Part shown: positions 21,102 through 29,229 of the stretch, piece after piece
Layout of the letters: each line of letters begins with the position of its first letter
Position numbering within the stretch: the first letter of the stretch is position 1
Origin: JAMHWF01 sp035911095
GTDB taxonomy: Bacteria; Pseudomonadota; Gammaproteobacteria; Burkholderiales; Burkholderiaceae_C
NCBI GenBank assembly: GCA_035911095.1
Contig: JAMHWF010000095.1
Location: forward strand, 1-64,000
Length of the DNA: 64,000 bases
Reading direction: 5' to 3'
Notes under the pieces: model-generated
Databases searched by the model: none
What the model saw: the letters and a program-made list of their open reading frames with translations, nothing else
Told to the model about the DNA's origin: nothing
Program-made: the position numbers and the translations under genes

Positions 21102-21743
21102 GAGGTCCGCCGGCTGCGCCAGCAGCCAATCTGCGCCCCACTGCCCGATCGGCTCGCCTTCGCCGTGGTAGCCCCAGTCGGCCGCCGCCGTGACCATGCC
21201 CGCAGCCTTGCCGGCGCGAATGTCGCGCAGGTCGTCGCCGACATAGACGCAGGCCGCTGGCGGCCTGCCGATCCGGCGCGCCGCCTCGAGCAGCGGCTCA
21301 GGATGGGGCTTCGCGTGCGCCGTCGTGTCGCCGGCGATCACGACCTTCGCCCGCTGGCGCAGCCCAAGGCCCTCGACGATCGGCCAGGTGAAGCGCTCGA
21401 CCTTGTTGGTGACGATGCCCCAAGGCCGGCCGGCGGATTCGATCGCATCGAGCACCGGCAGCATCGTGTCGAACACGCGTGTCAGACGCAGCGAACGCGA
21501 GGCGTAGGCGGTCAGGAACTCATCGCGCAGGGACCCGAACTGCGGATGGTCGGGCTCGATGTCGAACGCCGCCCAAAGCATCCCGCGGGCCCCGGCGCCA
21601 ACCCAGGGCCGCAACGTCGCCACCGGGCGGGCCTCCCAGCCGCGCTGCTCGCGCATCTCGTTGGCGGTGCCGGCCAGGTCGGGGGCGCTGTCGATCAGCG
21701 TGCCGTCGAGGTCGAACAACACGGCCTCGCACGACGCGCCCAT
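21078..21743 (-). CDS. gph: Phosphoglycolate phosphatase (HAD superfamily)
   Basis: Hydrolyses 2-phosphoglycolate; 221 residues. HAD motifs: I, AVLFDLDGTLIDSAPDL near the N-terminus (nucleophile and acid Asp); II, GIVTNK; III, the Lys of HAKPHPEP; IV, VYVGDDLRDIRAG. The start ATG at 21743 is chosen because GGAGGA lies 7 nt upstream. An ATG at 21791 would add 16 residues. It follows ubiG by 80 bp on the same strand, the usual ubiG-gph pairing in betaproteobacteria. Its terminal codons contain the ssrA promoter. Confidence 0.93.
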   Translation of the reverse strand: MGASCEAVLFDLDGTLIDSAPDLAGTANEMREQRGWEARPVATLRPWVGAGARGMLWAAFDIEPDHPQFGSLRDEFLTAYASRSLRLTRVFDTMLPVLDAIESAGRPWGIVTNKVERFTWPIVEGLGLRQRAKVVIAGDTTAHAKPHPEPLLEAARRIGRPPAACVYVGDDLRDIRAGKAAGMVTAAADWGYHGEGEPIGQWGADWLLAQPADLLKRLGLD

Positions 21744-21823
21744 CACGTGGTCCTCCGGCCCAAGCCTGGCCACCTGACCGTTCAGCGGCATGGCGCCGCC
21801 TTCGCGCGGACGGGCCGGGGCCG

Positions 21824-22525
21824 TCACGCCGGCTTCCTGCACGACAGCAGGTAGTTGACCGAGGTGTCGTCGTTCAGCGCGTAGCGACGGGTCAGCGGGT
21901 TGTAGCTCATCCCACGCATCGCGCTCACGTCGAGCCCGGCGTCGCGGCACCAAGCGGCCAGTTCGCTCGGCTTGATGAAACGGGCGTACTCGTGCGTGCC
22001 CTTGGGCAGGAGGTTGAGCAGGTACTCGGCGCCGACGATCGCAAACAGCATCGACTTCGGATTGCGGTTCAGCGTCGAGAAGAACACCATGCCGCCCGGC
22101 TTGACCAGCGCGGCACAGGCCTGCACCACCGAAGCCGGCTCCGGTACATGCTCGAGCATCTCCATGCAGGTCACGACGTCGAAGCTGGCCGGCTGCTCCG
22201 CGGCGAGCGCCTCGGCCGAGACGAGCCGGTACTCGATTGAAGGCGTCTGCGCCTCCATTGCGTGCAGTTTGGCCACTTTCAGTGGCTTGTCCGCCAGGTC
22301 GATGCCGAGCACCTTCGCGCCGCGCCGCGCCATCGCGTCGGCGAGGATGCCGCCGCCGCAGCCGATGTCGACCACGCGGCTGTCCGGCAGGCGGCACTGG
22401 CCGGCAATCCAGTCCAGGCGCAGCGGATTGATTTCATGCAGCGGCCTGAATTCACCTTCGGCGTCCCACCAGCGGTGCGCCAGTTCGCCGAACTTGGCGA
22501 GTTCCTGAGGGTCGGCGTTCGTCAT
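21824..22525 (-). CDS. ubiG: Ubiquinone biosynthesis O-methyltransferase UbiG
   Basis: SAM-dependent enzyme that performs both O-methylations of ubiquinone synthesis. It is 233 residues (E. coli 240). It shows the N-terminal FGELAHRWWDAEGEFRPLHE and NPLRLDWI typical of UbiG, SAM motif I VVDIGCGGGILADAMA, the DVVTCMEMLEHVPEP strand, KPGGMVFFSTLNRN, and PKGTHEYARFIKPSEL. No ribosome site precedes the ATG. TACCAT lies 6 nt upstream, a weak member of the leaderless set. A strong terminator of the preceding ompA gene lies 56 bp upstream, so ubiG needs its own promoter. Confidence 0.97.
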   Translation of the reverse strand: MTNADPQELAKFGELAHRWWDAEGEFRPLHEINPLRLDWIAGQCRLPDSRVVDIGCGGGILADAMARRGAKVLGIDLADKPLKVAKLHAMEAQTPSIEYRLVSAEALAAEQPASFDVVTCMEMLEHVPEPASVVQACAALVKPGGMVFFSTLNRNPKSMLFAIVGAEYLLNLLPKGTHEYARFIKPSELAAWCRDAGLDVSAMRGMSYNPLTRRYALNDDTSVNYLLSCRKPA

Positions 22526-22580
22526 GAAGGCATGGTAACGCCGAGCGCGAGGCCCGGCGGAAACTCGATCCTGAAAACAA

Positions 22581-22604
22581 GAAACCCCGCCGGAGCGGGG
22601 TTTC
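22581..22604 (-). terminator. Intrinsic terminator of the OmpA-like gene
   Basis: A perfect 10-bp stem GAAACCCCGC/GCGGGGTTTC with loop TCCG on the minus strand is followed by TTGTTTTC. It lies 20 bp after the stop of the OmpA-like gene. Confidence 0.9.
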
Positions 22605-22623
22605 GGACATCACCGGGAGAGAA

Positions 22624-23292
22624 TCAGCGGTTGCGCGTGCCAACCACTTCGATTTCCACGCGGCGATTCTTCGCGCGGCCTTCGGCGGTCTTGTTGTCGG
22701 CCACCGGCTGGGCCTCGCCCTTGCCTTCGGTGTAGACCCGATTGCGTTCGACACCCTTGCCGACCAGGTAGGCCTTGACGGCTTCCGCGCGGCGAACCGA
22801 CAGGCGCTGGTTGTACGACTCGCTGCCGACCGAGTCGGTGTGACCGACGGCGATCACGACTTCGAGGTTGATGCCACCGACCTTGCTCACCAGGTCGTCC
22901 AGCTTGGCGCGGCCTTCAGGCTTCAGCGTCGCCTTGTTGAAGTCGAAGAACGCATCCGCCGCGAACGTCACCTTCTCGCTCGTCGGCACGACCGCAGCCG
23001 GCGGAGGCGGCGGAGGCGGCGGGGGAGGCGGCGGGGGCGGGGGCGGGGGGGGCGGCGGCGGGGGCGGCGGCGGGGGGGGCACGCCATCGCAGCCTTGAAC
23101 ACCGGTCGCCGGCGACCAGCCCTGATCACGCCAGCAGTACTCGTCGCTGCCGTTCTTCCAGACAGTCCCGTCCGTCGCGCGCCAGTTGTCGACGGTGCCC
23201 GACCCGACGCCCTGCGCGAACGCAGCGGTCGTCGCCGTGGCGGAGACGGCCACCGTCGCGAAGAGCGAGGCGAGCCTGTTCAGTTTCTTCAT
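22624..23292 (-). CDS. ompA: OmpA-family peptidoglycan-binding protein with 27-proline tract
   Basis: A 222-residue exported protein. The signal peptide (about 1-27, MKKLNRLASLFATVAVSA...AFAQ) is followed by a short domain of about 45 residues with two Cys (DEYCWRDQG, VQGCDG) instead of a beta-barrel. An uninterrupted run of 27 prolines follows (residues 72-98), then the OmpA C-terminal domain (about 105-218), with its peptidoglycan-binding Asp and Arg in VGHTDSVGSESYNQRLSVRR. The short N-terminal domain (VDNWRATDGTVWKNG) is the same type as Bordetella-like OmpA proteins (recalled, not searched). GAGAGGAG precedes ATG 23292. It is monocistronic, with a strong terminator, and divergent from gyrA. 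Confidence 0.93.
   Translation of the reverse strand: MKKLNRLASLFATVAVSATATTAAFAQGVGSGTVDNWRATDGTVWKNGSDEYCWRDQGWSPATGVQGCDGVPPPPPPPPPPPPPPPPPPPPPPPPPPPAAVVPTSEKVTFAADAFFDFNKATLKPEGRAKLDDLVSKVGGINLEVVIAVGHTDSVGSESYNQRLSVRRAEAVKAYLVGKGVERNRVYTEGKGEAQPVADNKTAEGRAKNRRVEIEVVGTRNR
22999..23079 (-). repeat. Pure proline-codon tract (27 CCN codons)
   Basis: 81 bp of CCG, CCC and CCT codons in frame inside the OmpA-like gene; the plus strand is almost only G and C. The codons are mixed, so it is an imperfect trinucleotide repeat. Changes of one codon would keep frame. Confidence 0.95.
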
Positions 23293-23488
23293 TGATTCTC
23301 CTCTCGAGGATTGCCGCAGCGAGCCTGCGATGACGTCCAAATTAGGAAGCAAATTGCCAGCAAACCCGGTACTGATTCGGGGCTCACCACCGACGCCGGA
23401 TCATAGGCCATCGGATGGTCCGGATTGTGGCGCCGACTCCGCCTTGCGCCTCATCCGTTGTTGCGTCAGAGCTACAAAGAGTCGCAAT

Positions 23489-23494
23489 TAGAAT
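23489..23494 (+). promoter_or_regulatory. Candidate gyrA -10 box (TAGAAT)
   Basis: TAGAAT lies 66 nt before the gyrA ATG in the 268-bp divergent gap between ompA and gyrA. -35 is not clear. The rest of the gap must hold the ompA promoter; I could not assign it. Confidence 0.35.
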
Positions 23495-23560
23495 GCCGCG
23501 AGCCTTCTCTCGCCCCTCGCGCCCTCGCACCACGGCCGCACCCACTGCGGGCCGCTCCGC

Positions 23561-26254
23561 ATGACCCAATTCGCCAAGGAAACTCTGCCGATCTCGCTCG
23601 AAGAGGAGATGCGGCGCTCGTATCTCGACTACGCGATGAGCGTGATCGTCGGGCGCGCCCTGCCCGACGCGCGCGACGGTCTCAAGCCGGTGCACCGGCG
23701 CGTGCTCTACGCGATGCACGAACTCAACAACGACTGGAACCGCCCGTACAAGAAGTCGGCGCGGATTGTCGGCGACGTGATCGGCAAGTACCACCCGCAC
23801 GGCGACCAGTCGGTCTACGACACGATCGTTCGCATGGCGCAGGACTTCAGCATGCGCCACATGCTGGTCGACGGCCAGGGCAACTTCGGTTCGGTCGACG
23901 GCGACAACGCGGCGGCGATGCGCTACACCGAAATCCGGCTGGCGAAGATCGCACACGAGATGCTGGCCGACATCGACAAGGAGACCGTCGACTTCGGCCC
24001 CAACTACGACGGCTCGGAGAAAGAGCCGCTGGTGCTGCCGACACGGCTGCCCAACCTGCTTGTCAACGGCTCGGGTGGCATCGCGGTGGGGATGGCGACG
24101 AACATCCCACCGCACAACCTGAACGAGGTGGTCGACGCCTGCCTGCACCTGTTGAAGCACCCGGCGGCGACGATCGACGAACTGATGGAGATCGTGCCCG
24201 CGCCGGACTTCCCCACCGCCGGGATCATCCACGGCCTATCGGGCGTCCGCGAGGGCTACCGCACCGGCCGCGGCAAGGTCGTGATGCGCGCCCGCTGCCA
24301 CTTCGAGGACATCGACCGCGGGCAGCGTCAGGCGATCATCGTCGACGAGATCCCGTACCAGGTGAACAAGAAGAACCTGCTCGAGCGCATCGCCGAGCTG
24401 GTCAACGAGAAGAAGATCGAAGGCATCAGCCACATCCAGGACGAGTCCGACAAGTCCGGGATGCGCGTCGTGATCGAGCTCAAGCGCGGCGAGCTGCCCG
24501 AGGTGGTGCTGAACAACCTCTACAAGCAGACGCAGCTGCAGGACACCTTCGGCATGAACATGGTCGCGCTGGTCGACGGCCAGCCGCGGCTGTGCAACCT
24601 GCGCGAGCTGATCGAGGTCTTCCTCGAGCACCGTCGCGAGGTCGTCACGCGGCGCACCGTCTATGCGCTGCGCAAGTCGCGCGAACGCGGCCACGTGCTG
24701 GAAGGTCTGGCGGTTGCGCTGGCGAACATCGACGAGTTCATCGAAACGATCAAGAGCTCGCCAACGCCTCCGGTCGCGAAGGCGGCCCTGATGAGCAAGA
24801 GCTGGGACAGCTCGCTGGTGCGCGAGATGCTCGCCCGCGCCGAGCAGGACACCCCCGGCGGCCGCGCCGCCTACCGCCCCGAGGGCCTGCCCGCCAGCTA
24901 CGGCCTGCAGCCCGACGGCCTGTACCGGCTCTCCGACGACCAGGCCAGCGAAATCCTGCAGATGCGCCTGCAGCGCCTGACCGGCCTCGAGCAGGACAAG
25001 ATCATCGGCGAGTACAAGGAGGTGATGGCCGAGATCGCCGACCTCCTCGACATCCTCGCCAAGCCCGAGCGCGTGACGACGATCATCGCCGACGAGCTCG
25101 CCGGCCTGAGGCAGGAGTTCGGCCAGACCAAGCTGGGCGCGCGGCGCAGCCAGATCGAGCACAACGCGCAGGAGCTCGACACCGAGGACCTGATCGCGCC
25201 GACCGACATGGTCGTGACGCTCAGCCACGGCGGCTACATCAAGAGCCAGCCGCTGGCCGAGTACCGCGCCCAGCGGCGCGGCGGGCGCGGCAAGCAGGCG
25301 ACGTCGACCAAGCAGGACGACTGGATCGACCAGCTCTTCATCGCCAACACCCACGACTACATCCTGTGCTTCAGCAACCGCGGCCGCGTCTACTGGCTGA
25401 AGGTCTGGGAGGTGCCGCAGGGTGCACGCGCGAGCCGCGGCAAGCCGATCGTCAACATGTTCCCGCTGCAGCGCGACGAGAAGATCAACGTCGTGCTGCC
25501 GCTCACCGGTGAATCCCGCAGCTTCCCGTCCGACCACTACGTGTTCATGTCGACCGCGATGGGCACTGTCAAGAAGACGGCGCTCGACGAGTTCTCCAAC
25601 CCGCGCAAGGCCGGCATCATCGCGGTCGACCTCGATGAGGGTGACTTCCTGATCGGCGCCGCGCTGACCGACGGTCACCACGACGTGATGCTGTTCTCCG
25701 ATGGCGGCAAGGCGGTGCGTTTCGACGAGAACGACGTGCGCCCGATGGGCCGCAACGCACGCGGCGTGCGCGGCATGATGCTCGAGGACGGCCAGCAGGT
25801 GATCGCGATGCTCGTCGCCGAGGACGAGACGCAGAGCGTGCTCACCGCCACCGAGAACGGCTACGGCAAGCGCACCTCGATCACCGAGTACACCCGCCAC
25901 GGCCGCGGCACCAAGGGAATGATCGCGATCCAGCAGAGCGAGCGCAATGGCAAGGTCGTCGCCGCGACCCTGGTGCGCGCGGAAGACGAGATCATGCTGA
26001 TCACCGACCGCGGCGTGCTCGTGCGCACGCGGGTGGCGGAGATTCGCGAGCTCGGCCGCGCGACGCAGGGCGTGACGCTGATGTCGCTCGATGACGGCTC
26101 GCAGCTCTCCGGCCTGCAGCGCATCGTCGAGAACGACGCCAATGGCGATGCGGCCGGCGAAGTCGCCGGTGGCGAGGGCGCCGGCGAGACCCCCTCGGGC
26201 AACGCCGAGGCGCCCCCGGCCGACAACCCCACCGACGGCACGGAGCCCGCATGA
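23561..26254 (+). CDS. gyrA: DNA gyrase subunit A
   Basis: Breakage-reunion subunit of gyrase; 897 residues (E. coli 875). Numbering matches E. coli through the active site: catalytic Tyr122 in AAAMRYTEIRL. The quinolone region reads HPHGDQSVYDTIV, so position 83 is Gln (Ser in E. coli) and 87 is Asp. Coiled-coil and tower regions follow. The C-terminal wrapping domain starts near 530 and has GyrA box QRRGGRG. After about residue 860 there is an acidic, Gly/Ala/Pro-rich tail of about 40 residues. Its stop overlaps the ATG of the next gene (ATGA). The order gyrA-DUF2059-serC-pheA is common in Burkholderiales (recalled). Confidence 0.98.
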   Translation: MTQFAKETLPISLEEEMRRSYLDYAMSVIVGRALPDARDGLKPVHRRVLYAMHELNNDWNRPYKKSARIVGDVIGKYHPHGDQSVYDTIVRMAQDFSMRHMLVDGQGNFGSVDGDNAAAMRYTEIRLAKIAHEMLADIDKETVDFGPNYDGSEKEPLVLPTRLPNLLVNGSGGIAVGMATNIPPHNLNEVVDACLHLLKHPAATIDELMEIVPAPDFPTAGIIHGLSGVREGYRTGRGKVVMRARCHFEDIDRGQRQAIIVDEIPYQVNKKNLLERIAELVNEKKIEGISHIQDESDKSGMRVVIELKRGELPEVVLNNLYKQTQLQDTFGMNMVALVDGQPRLCNLRELIEVFLEHRREVVTRRTVYALRKSRERGHVLEGLAVALANIDEFIETIKSSPTPPVAKAALMSKSWDSSLVREMLARAEQDTPGGRAAYRPEGLPASYGLQPDGLYRLSDDQASEILQMRLQRLTGLEQDKIIGEYKEVMAEIADLLDILAKPERVTTIIADELAGLRQEFGQTKLGARRSQIEHNAQELDTEDLIAPTDMVVTLSHGGYIKSQPLAEYRAQRRGGRGKQATSTKQDDWIDQLFIANTHDYILCFSNRGRVYWLKVWEVPQGARASRGKPIVNMFPLQRDEKINVVLPLTGESRSFPSDHYVFMSTAMGTVKKTALDEFSNPRKAGIIAVDLDEGDFLIGAALTDGHHDVMLFSDGGKAVRFDENDVRPMGRNARGVRGMMLEDGQQVIAMLVAEDETQSVLTATENGYGKRTSITEYTRHGRGTKGMIAIQQSERNGKVVAATLVRAEDEIMLITDRGVLVRTRVAEIRELGRATQGVTLMSLDDGSQLSGLQRIVENDANGDAAGEVAGGEGAGETPSGNAEAPPADNPTDGTEPA

Positions 26255-26907
26255 CGCCTGCATTGCGCACCCTCGGCCTGGCCGCCGCACTGGCCGCAGC
26301 CGCCACGACAGGCGCGCGCGCCCAGCCCGAGGCGCCCGCGACCGCGTCGGCACCGACCGGCGCCGCGCCGACATCCGCCGCAAAACGCCAGCTGATCGCC
26401 CGCGTCCTCGACCTGCAGCGCCCGAGCGTCGAAGGCGCCGCGCGGCAACTCGTCGAGCAGTCGCTGGGCGGTGTCGTCCAGGGTGGCCGCCAGCTGCTGC
26501 AGTCGCAGGTACCGGCAGACAAGCGCGAGTCGACCGCCACGGCGATGGACGCAGAGATCCGCAAGTACCGCGAGGAGATGACGCCCCCGGTGCGCGAGCG
26601 CGCGGTGCGGCTCGCGCCCGAGGTCCTGGCGCCGCTGCTCGAAGCCCGCTTCAACGAGGACGAGCTGAATCAGCTCGTCGCTTGGCTCGAATCGCCGGTC
26701 AATCGCAAGTACCAGCAGCTCGCGCCCGAGATGCAGGCCAGCTTCTCGCAGCGCCTGCTGACCGAGAGCCGGCCGGTGCTCGAGCCGCGCCTGCGCGCGC
26801 TCGGCGAGCGCCTGGGCACGCTGATGGGCCTGCCCGCCGGTGAGGCCGGCAGCGCAGCGTCCGCGCCTGCGCCCACGGCGTCAGGGCCGGCCGCAGCGCG
26901 GCCCTGA
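26251..26907 (+). CDS. Exported DUF2059-family protein
   Basis: A 218-residue protein with a signal peptide (about 1-24, ending TGARAQ). An Ala/Pro-rich stretch follows, and then a helical DUF2059 domain: LIARVLDLQRPSVEGAARQL, VRERAVRLAPEVLAPLLEAR, FNEDELNQLVAWLESPVNRK (about 130-155) and YQQLAPEMQASFSQRLL. The family is periplasmic and of unknown function. Its ATG overlaps the gyrA stop by 4 nt (ATGA), so it is cotranslated with gyrA. serC follows after 27 bp. The C-terminus is low-complexity Ala/Ser/Pro. Confidence 0.85.
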   Translation: MTPALRTLGLAAALAAAATTGARAQPEAPATASAPTGAAPTSAAKRQLIARVLDLQRPSVEGAARQLVEQSLGGVVQGGRQLLQSQVPADKRESTATAMDAEIRKYREEMTPPVRERAVRLAPEVLAPLLEARFNEDELNQLVAWLESPVNRKYQQLAPEMQASFSQRLLTESRPVLEPRLRALGERLGTLMGLPAGEAGSAASAPAPTASGPAAARP

Positions 26908-26934
26908 CGGCCCGGCGCCACGGACGCCCCGACG

Positions 26935-28041
26935 ATGGCTCGCGTGTTCAACTTCTCCGCCGGCCCGGCGACGCTGCCGCCTGCGGTACTGGAGCAGGCC
27001 GCCGCCGAGATGCTCGACTGGCACGGCAGCGGCATGAGCGTGATGGAGATGAGCCATCGCGGCGCGGCCTTCGAGTCGATCCTCGACGACGCTGAAAGCG
27101 GGCTGCGCGCCCTGCTCGCGGTGCCGCCCGGTTTCCGCATCCTCTTCATGCAGGGCGGGGGTCTGGCCGAGAACGCGGTCGTGCCGCTGAACCTGTCGCG
27201 CGGCGGCGCGGCCGACTTCGTCGTCACAGGCGCCTGGTCGCGCAAGTCCCTGCTGGAAGCCGCGCGCTACTGCGACGCGGGGCTCGCCGCCGACAACCAG
27301 GAAGATCGCCGCCGCTCGATCCCGCCGGCGGCGTCCTGGCGCCTGCGCGATGGCGCGAGCTACGTGCACCTGTGCAGCAACGAGACGATCGACGGCCTCG
27401 AATGCCACGAACTGCCGGACCTCGCCGCGCTGGGCTGCACCTCGCCGCTGGTCGTCGACTGCTCTTCGCACCTGGCCTCACGCCCGATCGACTGGTCGCG
27501 CGTCGGCCTCGCCTTCGGCGGCGCGCAGAAGAACGTCGGCATGGCCGGTCTCACGCTGGTGTTCGTGCGCGAGGACCTGATCGGGCACGCCCTGCCGACC
27601 TGCCCGAGCGCCTTCGACTACCGGCTCGTGGCCGAGAACCGGTCGATGTACAACACGCCGCCGACCTACGCGATCTACATCGCCGGGTTGGTGTTCCGCT
27701 GGCTGCGAGACTTTCGCCACGGCACACTCGCCGGGCTCCCGGCGGTCGAGCAGCACAACATCGAGAAGGCGCAGCTCGTCTACGACGCGATCGACGGCTC
27801 GGGCTTCTATCGCAACGAGGTGGCGCCGGCCTTTCGGTCGCGCATGAACATTCCCTTCTTCCTGCCCGACGAGCGGCTCTACGCGCCCTTCCTCGCCGAG
27901 GCGCAGGCCCGCGGCCTGGTGCAGTTGAAGGGGCACAAGAGCGTCGGCGGCCTGCGCGCCTCGCTCTACAACGCGATGCCGATGGAAGGCGCCCTGGCCT
28001 TGGTGGGGCACATGCGAGAATTTGCCGCTCGCCATGGCTGA
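26935..28041 (+). CDS. serC: Phosphoserine aminotransferase
   Basis: PLP enzyme of serine and pyridoxal phosphate synthesis; converts 3-phosphohydroxypyruvate to phosphoserine. It is 368 residues. It shows the N-terminal FNFSAGPATLPPAVLEQAA, the phosphate pocket in ILFMQGGGLAEN, and catalytic Lys199 in FGGAQKNVGMAG. The C-terminus has KGHKSVGGLRASLYNAMP, the substrate Arg region. An insertion near residues 118-132 (AADNQEDRRRSIPPA) is longer than in E. coli SerC (362 residues). The stop overlaps the pheA start by 8 nt, coupling serine and phenylalanine synthesis genes. Confidence 0.97.
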   Translation: MARVFNFSAGPATLPPAVLEQAAAEMLDWHGSGMSVMEMSHRGAAFESILDDAESGLRALLAVPPGFRILFMQGGGLAENAVVPLNLSRGGAADFVVTGAWSRKSLLEAARYCDAGLAADNQEDRRRSIPPAASWRLRDGASYVHLCSNETIDGLECHELPDLAALGCTSPLVVDCSSHLASRPIDWSRVGLAFGGAQKNVGMAGLTLVFVREDLIGHALPTCPSAFDYRLVAENRSMYNTPPTYAIYIAGLVFRWLRDFRHGTLAGLPAVEQHNIEKAQLVYDAIDGSGFYRNEVAPAFRSRMNIPFFLPDERLYAPFLAEAQARGLVQLKGHKSVGGLRASLYNAMPMEGALALVGHMREFAARHG

Positions 28042-29149
28042 CCACGACATTTCACCTTCCCCGTCCGACGAGGCCCTCGTCGCGCTGCGTCGCCAGATCG
28101 ACGCCTGCGACCGCGAGCTGCTCGCACTCCTGAACCGTCGCGCCGGCCACGCCCTGGCGGTCGGCGAAATCAAGAAGCAGCAGGGCACGGTGGTGTTCCG
28201 CCCCGAGCGCGAAGCGCAGGTGATCGACGGCCTGAAGCTCGCCAACCCGGGGCCGCTGCACAACGACAGCGTCGCCCCGATCTGGCGCGAGATCATGTCG
28301 GCCTGTCGCGCGCTCGAGACGCCGACGCGCGTGGCCTACCTCGGCCCCGCCGGTACCTTCAGCGAACTGGCCGCGCTCGGCTTCTTCGGCAACTCGATCG
28401 TGCGCGTCACCTGCGCGAGCATCGACGAGGTGTTCCGCACCACGACCGCCGGTGCCGCCGACTTCGGCGTCGTGCCGGTCGAGAACTCGACCGAGGGCGT
28501 GGTCGCGCGCTCGCTCGACCTCTTTCTCAACACGCCGCTCTTCATCATCGGCGAGACGAGCCTGTTCGTGCGCCACAACCTGCTGCGCAAGGCCGACTCG
28601 CTGGAAGACATCGCCTGCGTCTGCGCGCACCCGCAGGCGCTGGCCCAGTGTCACGGCTGGCTGTCGAACCACCTGCCGAACGTCGAGCGGCGGCCGGTCT
28701 CGAGCAATGCCGAGGGCGCGCGTCTGGCAAGCCTCGACCCCTCCGTCGCCGGCATCGCGAGCGACCGGGCGGCCAGTGAATACGGGCTGCACGTCGTCGC
28801 CCCGGCGATCCAGGACGACCCGCACAACCGCACCCGCTTCGCGATCGTCACCCACCCCGAGCACCATCCCCAGCCGCAGCCCTCCGGCCACGACTGCACC
28901 AGCCTGGTCGTCTCCGTGGTCAACCGCCCTGGCGCGGTGCACGACATGCTCGTGCCGCTGAAGCGCCACGACGTGTCGATGTCGCGCTTCGAGTCGCGCC
29001 CTGCCCGCTCCGGTCAGTGGGAGTACTACTTCTACATCGACCTGCAAGGCCACCCGGCCGAGCCTCACGTGGCCGCCGCGCTGGCCGAGCTGCGCGCGGT
29101 CTGCGCCTTCTTCAAGCTGCTCGGCACCTACCCGATCGACGTGCACTGA
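28034..29149 (+). CDS. pheA: Bifunctional chorismate mutase / prephenate dehydratase (P-protein)
   Basis: Converts chorismate to prephenate and then to phenylpyruvate; 371 residues. The chorismate mutase domain (about 8-95) begins VALRRQIDACDRELLALLNR. The prephenate dehydratase domain (about 100-275) begins RVAYLGPAGTFSELAA and contains PVENSTEGVV and the T-R-F motif in HNRTRFAIV. The C-terminal ACT domain (about 290-365) has CTSLVVSVVNRPGAVHDML and the ESRP motif in SRFESRPARS, the phenylalanine feedback site. The ATG at 28034 lies within the end of serC. Confidence 0.97.
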   Translation: MADHDISPSPSDEALVALRRQIDACDRELLALLNRRAGHALAVGEIKKQQGTVVFRPEREAQVIDGLKLANPGPLHNDSVAPIWREIMSACRALETPTRVAYLGPAGTFSELAALGFFGNSIVRVTCASIDEVFRTTTAGAADFGVVPVENSTEGVVARSLDLFLNTPLFIIGETSLFVRHNLLRKADSLEDIACVCAHPQALAQCHGWLSNHLPNVERRPVSSNAEGARLASLDPSVAGIASDRAASEYGLHVVAPAIQDDPHNRTRFAIVTHPEHHPQPQPSGHDCTSLVVSVVNRPGAVHDMLVPLKRHDVSMSRFESRPARSGQWEYYFYIDLQGHPAEPHVAAALAELRAVCAFFKLLGTYPIDVH

Positions 29150-29156
29150 AGTGAAA

Positions 29157-29227
29157 CGGCCCCAAGCTCACTGCGTTCGCAGCCCCCGAGGGGCGTGTCA
29201 GGCCCTTCGGACGGCCGGGCGGACCTG
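29157..29227 (+). repeat. Interspersed GC-rich repeat between pheA and tyrA
   Basis: The 80-bp gap reads CGGCCCCAAGCTCACTGCG then TTCGCAGCCCCCGAGGGGCG, with short hairpins (CCCCGAGGGG and a GTCAGG...CCTGAC pair around the second half). From memory this resembles an intergenic repeat seen many times in Comamonadaceae and related genomes. Only one copy is visible here, so the repeat status rests on recall. Confidence 0.45.
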
Positions 29228-29229
29228 AC

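Noticed and set aside
22999..23079. GGN repeats read as a CRISPR or satellite array
   Set aside because: There is no spacer-repeat structure; it is the in-frame proline tract of the OmpA-like gene.
24236..26383. A 715-codon minus-strand frame opposite gyrA
   Set aside because: gyrA is certain, and the opposite frame is only a codon-bias shadow.
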